Shown here: piece after piece, positions 56,330 to 64,000 of the stretch
How positions within the stretch are numbered: the first letter of the stretch is position 1
Layout: every line of letters starts with the position of its first letter
Assembly (NCBI GenBank): GCA_922989275.2
Contig: OV277859.1
Coordinates: 86,548,198 to 86,612,197, forward strand
Direction of reading: 5' to 3'
Length of the DNA: 64,000 nt
Source of the DNA: Gari tellinella
Lineage: Eukaryota; Mollusca; Bivalvia; Cardiida; Psammobiidae
The notes under the pieces: generated by a model
Database searches by the model: none
What the model was told of the DNA's origin: nothing
Seen by the model: only the letters and a program-made list of their open reading frames with translations
Made by a program: the position numbers and the translations under genes

Positions 56330-57862
56330 CATTTGCCAGCAGTGTAGATCCAAGTCAGAGGGCTTCTATAGGCACCCTCTAGTCTGGGTCTACAATGCTT
56401 GCTATTTCAGAGCAGTATTTATTAAACTACCCAGAACTCCAAGGGAAAATAGTATTTAACCCATAATAATTAAACGTAAGAAGACTTTTGTTGAAATACA
56501 TGTAATTAATTAAGTCACTGCGTGACCTCAATCGTTCCGTCAAATACGGTCAATCTTGTATTAAACGACTCCTCAATTGAATACCTATAGCGGTATCCTT
56601 AATAAAGGCCGTTATAGAAAAACTTTCTGAATTATTTACATTCTGCATTTAACAGTTAGACTTAAGAGAAAGATCACTGGTCGCTTAATACAACATTTAA
56701 ATGTTTTTAAAGGCCGAAGTCTTGGCATCTGGTTTACTGTATGACATTTTATTCCATATATAATTGCAACATTTTACTCTAGTCTATAAATGCGTTTTAA
56801 TTTATTCCTCAAATGAGGAAAATAGTTGTACTATAAAGTCATGTATATATTCCATATGAAATAACTTGTATATTCTACTTTCTAGCGACCTGTCGCCTAA
56901 AGTAGGCTCAAAGTAAAGCATAATGTTTCTTTATGCGCATTCTGTTTTACTTCCAACCTGCTTTAAGTGATCACCTGTTTTAAAACTAGAAACAGACTAG
57001 GATAAAGGGTTAAACCTAACCGATAATGGAATCTCTGAATATTTAACTCTTTCAACACTGAGTAACTCTTTTGGGTTATCAGGTTCCCTTGTGGGTCTTT
57101 TTAAGTTTTAGGTACAAAAACATGAACCAGTATACTTGGAATTCTGGGTATGTAGTTTTATAAATGCTGCTTATAATTAACAAGCTGCTTTAGCAGTGTA
57201 GACCCTGATCAGAGGGCTCCTATAGGAGCCCTCTGTTCTGGGTCTACACTGTTTGCATGAGTATATTTTAAACAGGTCCACGGTGTTGAAATAGTTTAAT
57301 TCTATTTCAAAACTACAGCAGATGACGTTTTGGAAAGTTAGTGGTTCAAGGAATGTCAAGATTTGAAGGCTTTTGGCGACTTATGCGTTTGTAAGTAAAC
57401 TTGATATGCCGTGTACGCAATAGACGAGCTATGGGTGTAAAGTTTGTCAATGTTGAGATCTCACGCATGAACTAGCTGGGGCTACATAAAGGGCATTGGT
57501 TAAAGTCTTAAGTTGAGAATTTAAGAGAGATACACTGTTCAAGGTTCTGAGATAAGACTTAGAGAGAAACAAAAAAAGAGACAGAGATTTAGAGGGTGAG
57601 AGAGAGAGAGCGCGAGAGAGAAAATAGTTGAAACTGAACATCACTACAGTTAAACCTCTTTATTTCGACCACTAAAAAGAAGGCAAATAGGTTGTATAAA
57701 ATATGTGACAGCTTAAAGCAAGATGGCAGTAAAACAGAAAGTTCCAGAAGGAGCTTTCTGTTTTACTGTCACCTTGCTTTAACTAAGTTTAAGCAGTCAC
57801 ATGCCTTTTATTTTAAACACCTAATAACACACTTCAGTGGTCGTAACAGATAAGTTTGACTC
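56330..57862 (+). mobile_element. G hairpins, family A and family B MITEs
   Basis: G-type hairpins at 56338-56403 and 57186-57258 (GAGGGCTCCTATAGGAGCCC). Degenerate A at 56780-57013. B at 57647-57862 (AACAGAAAGTTCC...GGAGCTTTCTGTTTTAC). GA-rich tract at 57520-57625. Confidence 0.75.
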
Positions 57863-58276
57863 TACTTCTGGATTTTGTTAATCTCTCCCTTTATCATACT
57901 CTGTGTGCATTGGTATTTGCATCCAGTTTGAAACCTGAACAGAAACTGGGTTACGGGTGTCTGGTCAGATTCTGAACGGGCTTTTTAACACTCAGATTTT
58001 ATTTGGTCAGTTAAATTTACTTTCTGAATTTGAATAGATAAAAGCAGATAACACTGTTAACCCTTAGCATGCTGAGCGTGACTAGGTTGGCAACTGTTTG
58101 ACACTCATATTCAACTTTTCTTGTTTAAAAAGCAATTGAAATTCAGAATAGTTTTTTACCTTATTTTGCAGACAATATATTAGAAGCAGACGACAGTTCA
58201 ACATGCTAAGGGTTAAATCAGACCACATTCTAGCAGTAGAGGGCTTTATACGCTTATTGGAAAAGGAAGACACTAG

Positions 58277-58296
58277 TTTATTTTACATATTTTATT
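58277..58296 (-). terminator. Candidate poly(A) signals of jun
   Basis: Two AATAAA hexamers on the minus strand, at 58296-58291 and 58282-58277, about 930 nt past the jun stop. They would give a 3' UTR containing the C and B elements at 58463 and 58837. Inference; no transcript evidence. Confidence 0.4.
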
Positions 58297-58462
58297 TCTT
58301 TAAAAATCTCATTAATAAATAACTTACAAACAATTTGGAAGATAACAACAGCAACTTTGAAGCACCTTGCTTACAATGAAATAAAATGAATACAAAAAAT
58401 GACATCTGTAATGTATGACTGATTTCTCATGCAGTGAGCAAATGAACATATAATGAAACACA

Positions 58463-58645
58463 CAGGGCTCCAGATAAGGGGGGTATTTCGAAAACTAAAA
58501 TCTTAATTTCTCCTTTAAACCCTATGGTGTCACTACTCATTAGAATCGCCTCGAAGAGACGATTCTAATGAGTAGTAATACCATAGGATCTGGTGCTTAG
58601 TGAGTGAAAAAATGTTGGATTTGTTTTGTTTACTCTGGAGCCCTG
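58463..58645 (+). mobile_element. Family C MITE in the probable jun 3' UTR
   Basis: Ends CAGGGCTCCAGATAAGG and the complement of CAGGGCTCCAGAGTAAAC. Core CATTAGAATCGCCTCGAAGA. If the poly(A) site near 58.3 kb is used, the hairpin is transcribed in the jun mRNA. Confidence 0.85.
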
Positions 58646-58836
58646 ATTACACATACAAGCAATCTAACAAAAAATCATTCAAAACTGGCTTCATTCTGAA
58701 CATTATAGATGAAATACATGTACAAAACACAAGTGAACTTGTCACTTGCATTGCTTAACTGAGGTAAATGTAAAAAAGCATAAAATACTAAAAATATCAC
58801 CTGATCTGGCTAAGCACTTTATGCCATGTTTGCATA

Positions 58837-59044
58837 CAGTAAAACCCATCTATTACGACCACTAAAAATAAGCATTATTGATTGCATAAATGACAGGTGA
58901 CAGTTTAAAGCAAGATATTAAAAGGAATAACAGAAAGCTCATTTAGGAGCCTTTTGTTTGACGTTCACCTTGCTTTAAGCAGTCATCTGTCTTAAACTCC
59001 TAATTGTTAACACAATAAGCGGTTGTAATAGAGGGTTTTTACTG
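58837..59044 (+). mobile_element. Family B MITE in the probable jun 3' UTR
   Basis: Flanked by TA, ends CAGTAAAACCCATC and GAGGGTTTTTACTG. Core AACAGAAAGCTCATTTAGGA. It is 180 bp past the jun stop codon. Confidence 0.85.
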
Positions 59045-59223
59045 TAATTGTAAATAAAACCTAGAAGATCAACTTCTTTTTTATCAAATCCAAAGCACAA
59101 ATTGTCAATTTACCAAATCAAAAACAAATTGTCATTTTTTATTACTTTTTGATCTTACGTTCTGTCCTTGCGTCTGGAGCTGCATTTATAACCAATTTAA
59201 AGCACTGTCAATTAGAAAATTGC

Positions 59224-60045
59224 CTAAAATGTGATGTTATTTGCCATCATAATTTGACAGCCACTGTTAACATGTTCAATTATGGTCTTTTTCAAATTGC
59301 ACACTTCATCTCTAAGTTTTGTTGCCTGAGTGGACAGGTCATTATTTTGTCCTTTTAAGTCCGACACTTTGTCTTCTAATCTGGCGATTCGTTCTAGTTT
59401 CCTTGTCCGACACTTTCTAGCGGCTATCCGATTTCTGGCACGCTTTCTTTCTAGTTTAATAACCTCCTGGTTCGCCATGTTGATTGGTGATGGTGGGGGT
59501 GAATTAATTCCACACGGAACAGTTTGTGGTTCCTCTTTCACTGTCACCATTGGGAATGTATTCGGATTAAGTATCGACTTTGACGGTAGTCCTGTTTGCA
59601 CTATGCCACCCGGTAGTGAAGTGGTGGTCGTGAAAATGTTTTTACCAGCCTCCGATTGAGCGGCCAGTGACGAAACTACAGCTTCCGGTACAGAACAACC
59701 GGGTTTTGGTGTAGAATGTAATTCCGCTAAAGCTGCCACAAAACCCTGTGCGTATGCCTCTTGTTCTTCCGTAACAAATTTTGGGAATAAAATCTGCGTA
59801 GGTGTAGGCGTTGTTGTCACCATTCCGTTGGCCTGAATTATCATTTTTTCAAGTTCAGGAGAGGCCAACTTTAACATATTTAAGTCCGGTGATTGAAGTA
59901 AAGCCGTTTGTATTTTCTGCTTCTTGGAGGCCGAGATTTCATTGTTAAAGTCCAATGTCATTGCACGTTTCATACTGTTTAGTTTATTTGAGAAGGCAGA
60001 GCGATCTGCCCGCGCCCCGTCGTCGTTATACAATGTGGTTTCCAT
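59224..60045 (-). CDS. jun: Jun, AP-1 bZIP transcription factor (complete, single exon)
   Basis: A 273-residue Jun that dimerises through its zipper with itself or Fos/ATF partners and binds AP-1 sites. METTLYNDD at the start matches the METTFYDD start of Jun proteins, so the ATG at 60045 is preferred over an upstream in-frame ATG at 60111. The delta/JNK-regulated region is clear: S52 and S62 in [15 protein letters not shown] correspond to Ser63 and Ser73 of human [12 protein letters not shown] (181-189) corresponds to the phosphorylated ETPPLSPID segment. Basic region at 199-222 ([18 protein letters not shown]) keeps the N..AA..CR contacts and the redox-sensitive Cys (C212). Zipper leucines at 223, 230, 237, 244 and 251 are followed by His258, as in vertebrates. 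HVNSGCQIM near the C-terminus is diagnostic of Jun. Lack of introns is typical of jun genes. Confidence 0.97.
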   Translation of the reverse strand: METTLYNDDGARADRSAFSNKLNSMKRAMTLDFNNEISASKKQKIQTALLQSPDLNMLKLASPELEKMIIQANGMVTTTPTPTQILFPKFVTEEQEAYAQGFVAALAELHSTPKPGCSVPEAVVSSLAAQSEAGKNIFTTTTSLPGGIVQTGLPSKSILNPNTFPMVTVKEEPQTVPCGINSPPPSPINMANQEVIKLERKRARNRIAARKCRTRKLERIARLEDKVSDLKGQNNDLSTQATKLRDEVCNLKKTIIEHVNSGCQIMMANNITF

Positions 60046-60258
60046 TGTCCGATGTTTGAATTTAGCTGCCACTTTGATGTTATGAGGTTTAATAAACAAC
60101 AAGGAATTCACCTCCCTATTTCGGTTGGTGCTGACTCACAGTGTTTCCTACAACCGAATGTCACCTCAAAAACTATTTCAATCCGATGATTCAAGCTTTC
60201 TGTCGTGACTCACACGGTATTCTCCGTTTCGATGTGATATCTTTGTCCGCGCAACGTA
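60046..60258 (-). other. jun: Predicted jun 5' UTR
   Basis: Sequence between the chosen ATG and the start site expected about 30 bp after the TATA element at 60294-60287. It contains an in-frame ATG at 60111 that would add 22 residues not typical of Jun; that ATG may be an alternative start. Start site is inferred. Confidence 0.45.
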
Positions 60259-60286
60259 GACTAACTGCAATACACAGAGAATCGGC

Positions 60287-60351
60287 AATTTATACAAAAT
60301 GACTCAGATTGCTAAAAATAGAATGACATCATATCTTTATTTACTGATTGG
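60287..60351 (-). promoter_or_regulatory. jun: jun core promoter: CCAAT, TGATGTCA, MEF2, TGAGTCA, TATA
   Basis: Read on the minus strand in transcription order: CCAAT (60351-60347), TGATGTCA AP-1/ATF-like site (60331-60324), CTATTTTTAG MEF2 consensus (60321-60312), TGAGTCA canonical AP-1 site (60306-60300), TATAAATT (60294-60287). With a start about 30 bp after the TATA element (near 60258) these fall near -91, -70 and -59. That is where vertebrate c-jun has its CCAAT, jun1 TRE-like and MEF2 sites. Autoregulation by Jun/ATF dimers is therefore likely. A CACGTGAC (60372-60379) and a CCGGAAAT (60388-60395) lie further upstream. Confidence 0.75.
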
Positions 60352-60989
60352 CTGCAAATGAAATCATTTTTCACGTGACCGCTCTCCCGGAAATAGATTT
60401 TCTGCGTTGTTATAGAATTATGGTGGATTGTGGGATATGTTATCTTCCATATATGGTAGTTCTAATTTTATGAATGACGTGTAGCTGTTTATATTTTTAG
60501 CAGCGGAATCCCATGTCTGCCAGACGAAAAAAGCAGTAAGCTAAACGTATGAAAGCTTTTAACTTATGCTACAAACTCTCCGACTGCGTCGTGAATATTT
60601 GATGAATATTTCTACATTTTAAGCGGTTTAATAATTTAAGTACAAACAATATTTGAGAGAAAATTTAAATGAATGTTGCGTGTTTAAGAAAACAAGGAAA
60701 AGAATGTTTCGCCCCTGGCGCAATTCGAACGTACTCTTTTTCGTATCAGTTATATTGTAACAAATCAGAAATTCATAAGCCCAGATGTTCATACAAATGT
60801 TGCCGTTATGTCATTTAAAAGTTTATTTAAAAACTATTTGAAACCCTGCATCATAGCTATAGATATCTAGATCTAGACTCTAACAAAATTATTTGTAAAC
60901 CGTCTAAACGGGACATGCTGTTTAAAATTACAGTTGTCCTGCTTTACCCCAAGGCCGGTTTCTAGTTTTGAATATAGATAAATGCTTAA

Positions 60990-61313
60990 CCTTAACCCAA
61001 TTACCCCATAGATCGAGCCTGTTCCTAGTTTTGAATATAGCTGCTCACTTAAAGCAGGTTGAAAGTAAAGCAGAATGTGCCTTTAGGCACAGCTGATTCA
61101 GTTCTGCTTTACTTTCAGCCTGCTTTCAGCTATTGTCTGCTAGAATATAGAAAATATTTCTAATGATAAATGATTCTTATTTTTAACAGTATAAATATTA
61201 AATTGGAACTAGACTATTTTCTTCAGGCCTAGGAATATATTAAAGGTGTCAATGGTCAAAACGCATATTTTTTTTGGGGGGGGGGGGGGGGGGGTGGGGT
61301 AATGGGTTTAGAG
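60990..61313 (+). mobile_element. Family A MITE with poly(G) expansion
   Basis: Starts TTAACCCAATTACCCCATAG. The core GTAAAGCAGAATGTGCC carries a small insertion in the right arm. A T8G25-like run at 61268-61300 sits just before the right end GGGGTAATGGGTTTA. 60420-60990 shows no gene. Confidence 0.8.
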
Positions 61314-61519
61314 CTGATTGAAAAGCTTTAAGGCCCATTCATCTTTACTTTCAACAATCTTTAAGCTAACATCTGCAAGACCATATTCTTTTATATCTAG
61401 ATCTAGCGCTTATTGATGACTATAAAGTGGAACCATTTTCATCTATGGAGCAATGGGTTAACATCTATATATATATGGACGTCATCTGCCTAGTATCATA
61501 TGCATCGTTAAGTGTTTCA

Positions 61520-61950
61520 CCCCTTCACACATTGAATCCTAGCTATAGTAGCTATGAGTAACTTGTCATTTACAAACAGTGGATCTGTAAAGAATACACT
61601 TGCCTCATGCAAACAGTGTAGACCCATATCAGAGAGCTTCTACAGGTGCCTTCTGATCAGGGTCTGGGATAGAATTTACTTTGCCAGTCCCCACGATTTT
61701 TCTTGAACACGTTACCATGCATCAGTAAACACCACGCCACCATTTTGTCTTTCATTAGGAAGCGACCATGGGGGGTTCGGGGGCGCTACAGCTCCTGAAT
61801 ATTCTGTTGAAAAAGCTATGTAGAGTCAAATTTTGAGGTAAAAATCCTGTTTCTTTCTCACAGCTGTTCTATATAATATATCATTACTTTCCTCACGTTT
61901 TGGGGACCGGCGGATCAAATGCATTCCAGGGTCTGCACTGTTTGTCATTA
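61520..61950 (+). mobile_element. Family G copy with nested 261-bp element
   Basis: G-type sequence (CAAACAGTGTAGACCC, CTTCTGATCAGGGTCTG) is broken at 61666 and resumes AGGGTCTGCACTGTTTGTC. Confidence 0.75.
61667..61927. mobile_element. 261-bp element with 8-bp duplication AGGGTCTG
   Basis: Flanked by AGGGTCTG at 61659-61666 and 61928-61935. Imperfect TIRs GGATAGAATTT and the complement of GGAATGCATTT, followed by GCCAGTCCCCA and GCCGGTCCCCA. Eight-bp duplications are typical of hAT-type elements. No coding region. Confidence 0.85.
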
Positions 61951-62199
61951 TGCACAGTATATTGCTTAAATCAATCCTAAATGTGTATAAATAAACTATA
62001 AAAGTTGGATACTGTAATTGTCAATTTGAGGTCTCACAGACCAATAAATTAAAATGGGCACATTTTTAAATTTTTTAATTAAAGATGAAGTGGGTATAAT
62101 TGAAGACCCCAGTCTTATCAGAGGTCTTGCAGCAAATATCCCTGTCAAAGTCAAGCCTGTTGATGTTGGTTTTTTTCTGTCTGTTTCACATGTTTGTCT

Positions 62200-63640
62200 G
62201 TCTGTCCACAACTTTTACATTGGCCTTAACTTTAGAACTTATAAATTTTTATGTGATAGAGACTTGAGAAGCTCTTGATCTCTGTACAATTTGGATCATG
62301 TTGAACAAAGGTCAAGGTCATTTAGAGGTCAAATAGGCTTAATTGAACATTGGCTTACATAATTGCTGCTATAGCTTCGTAACATGTGGTAGAGACTTTA
62401 TATTTGGCATGTGTACTCAACTAAAATGCTCTTGGTTCATGTCAGCCAAAGATCAAGGTCAATTAAACTTTCAACAGAGCGCCAAATAAGGGGAGTATTT
62501 CAAAACCTAAATTCTTTATTTCTACATTAAAACCTATGGTATCACTATTCATCAGAATTGTCTCTTTGAGACAATTCCAATAAGTAGTAACACGGTTACC
62601 ACATGAATGGTGCTAAAATGAGTGAAAAAAACATAATTGGATATCTTCAGTTTACTCACTCTTATCTGGAGCCCTGTTTAGAGGTCATTGTGACATCAGG
62701 GTGTAGTGTATCACTATGTTTCGCAAACACATCTTATTACTGATCAGCCTCTTGTCTTTATGAACTTCAATATTATCCAGATTACCTACTGTTCATCTTT
62801 TTTGATTGTTATGTATAAAATATTAATACGCGCTCATTGAGTTTTTTAAATAGCTTTTTTTTTATGAAAGAAGATTGCTTGACCTGATGACTGTTCAAAA
62901 CAGAATGAAATAACTTGTTCAGCTTGCATGTACAAATGGCGTAAACAACTTTTAAGAAAATGTTCATAACTTCTATGTCCCTTGAGATATTGCTTTCATA
63001 TTTGGCATGCATGTGTATAATATAGACAAGAAGTTTCCATACATGTAAATAGTTTGACCCCAATGACCTTGACTTTGAACTTTAGAGGATCCGGGTTTAG
63101 GTTTCGAAATCTGTTTTTAGGATTTGCAAAATGCTTATTACTCCTACATCCCTTTAGATATTGCTTTCATATAATGATATGCATGTGTACCGGGTATATG
63201 GATAATACCTTTCCTTGCACACAGAAAATTTGACCCTTCTGACCAGACCTTGACCTTGAACTTAGGGCTCGAGTTTAGGTTTCTAAATATGCATGTAGGT
63301 TTCGAAAAATGCTTATAACTCCAAATTGTCCCTTGAGATATTGCTTTTATATTAAATTTTGGTATGCATGTGTATATGGAGTCAGGACAAGACCTTTCTG
63401 ACCTTAAACTCAGGGCCCACTAGAAAATGCAGACAAGACCTTTTCATACATGTAAACAGTTTGACCCCAGTGACCTTGACCTTTAACTCAGGACCCACTA
63501 GAAAATGCAGACAAGAACTTTCCATACACGTAAAAAGTTAGACCCCAATGACCTTGAGAATGAACTTAGGGCCTGTGTTTCACTTTTTGAAATCTGCGTT
63601 TAGGTTTCAAAAAATGCTTATAACTTCAATGTCCCTTAAC
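62200..63640 (+). repeat. Degenerate tandem array (about 180-bp units)
   Basis: Units contain CCCTTGAGATATTGCTTTCA, TGGCATGCATGTGTA, GACCTTGACTTTGAACTT and AGGTTTCGAAAAATGCTTAT. Four or five diverged copies are visible (62900-63640), with an earlier partial one near 62270-62460. A shorter direct repeat (AAAATGCAGACAAGA) is at 63423 and 63503. Confidence 0.75.
62474..62675 (+). mobile_element. Family C MITE
   Basis: Ends CAGAGCGCCAAATAAGG and the complement of CAGGGCTCCAGATAAG. Core CATCAGAATTGTCTC...GAGACAATTCCAATA. It is inserted in the degenerate array that runs 62200-63640. Confidence 0.8.
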
Positions 63641-63654
63641 GGGCCCCTGTTACA

Positions 63655-64000
63655 TTGACAATTGAGGGATTTGTCCACAATAAAAAGTATACAGTAATGC
63701 TTGACAAATACTATGATCATAGGTCAAAGACTTCTTTAGAAGCCCTCTGATCTGAGTCTACACTGTTTGCAAAGGATGGATATATCCATCTCTAGCACTA
63801 CAGGCCCAGTACAAGGGTTAAATACCAATATAAATACACATTTTGAGTCTCACTTAACCCATTTCCCCATAAATGCGCCTTTTTACTCCTATAATTCAAT
63901 CCTCCACTGAAGAAAATAGTTCCTTTTTATACAGTCAATGAATATGTATCATAAGAAACACTTTCTATATCCTTGCAGATAATAGCTTAAAGCAGGCTGA
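63655..64000 (+). mobile_element. Family G copy and truncated family A at window end
   Basis: G-type half hairpin at 63655-63800 (AGCCCTCTGATCTGAGTCTA). Family A starts at TTAACCCATTTCCCCATAAA (63854) and is cut by the window end within AAAGCAGGCTGA. Confidence 0.85.

Noticed and set aside
59330..59659. Plus-strand open frame opposite jun
   Set aside because: Antisense shadow of the jun coding sequence.
60700..60745. tRNA B-box-like GTTCGAATTGC on minus strand
   Set aside because: Only one degenerate box, no A-box, no foldable arms.

Overview
This is eukaryotic, AT-rich, intron-containing DNA, most likely from a bivalve mollusc. The evidence is spliced exons with GT-AG junctions, an intronless bZIP gene that is clearly an animal Jun, and very dense short palindromic DNA transposons together with tandem-array elements of the pearl/Helentron-associated type known from bivalves. 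The species cannot be named from the sequence. Only three protein-coding genes are supported, about 4 to 5 percent of the window as coding sequence. Nearly everything else is repeats.

Genes. (1) 2199-3904, plus strand: a two-exon METTL7/TMT1-type methyltransferase of 250 residues. (2) 23915-13224, minus strand: a WD40-repeat protein ending in a SOCS box. It is rebuilt here from four exons joined by three phase-1 introns, and its N-terminal exons were not found. Its introns hold most of the repeats between 14.2 and 23.9 kb. (3) 60045-59224, minus strand: a complete single-exon Jun (AP-1 subunit). Its upstream region carries CCAAT, TGATGTCA, MEF2-type and TATA elements in the order and approximate spacing known from vertebrate c-jun. 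The three genes have no evident functional link.

Repeats. At least nine families of short non-autonomous DNA transposons recur. Letters are used below. A: TTAA-flanked, ends CCCATTACCCCATA. B: TA-flanked, ends CAGTAAAACCTCTC. C: ends CAGGGCTCCAGATAAG, 6-bp target duplications. D: TA-flanked, ends CAGTGGAGAAAACG. E: GCAAACAG...GATCAGACGCCG palindromes. F: TA-flanked, ends CAGTGCTCCCTCC. G: TTAA-flanked, centre GAGGGCTCC. H: ends GGGCCCGTTTCATAAAAC. I: ends CAGGGCTGCCAT. Families with unrelated ends share one of two central hairpins. Core 1 (CTTAAAGCAGG...GTAAAGCAGAAT) is in A, B, I and a further element at 4.0 kb; core 2 (GCAAACAG...GATCAGA) is in D, E, F and G. This modularity is the most unusual structural feature seen.

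Larger elements. 8.66-10.03, 16.58-17.70 and 49.09-50.37 kb are pearl/HINE-like elements with internal tandem arrays and common ends. 20.04-23.11 kb is a terminal-inverted-repeat (TIR) element holding a second, 2.2-kb TIR element. 26.20-30.91 kb is a 4.7-kb TIR element with a tandem array and the remains of a gene resembling the PIN/FEN1-like proteins multiplied in cnidarian and mollusc genomes. Its limits are fixed by a related unoccupied site at 31.45 kb.

Layout: 0-8.6 kb METTL7-type gene and MITEs; 8.6-13.2 kb HINE-like element and MITEs; 13.2-23.9 kb WD40-SOCS gene; 24-31 kb TIR elements; 31-58 kb almost pure MITE mosaic with SINE/tRNA-like pieces and the 49-50 kb array; 58-60.5 kb jun; 60.5-64 kb MITEs and a degenerate tandem array.
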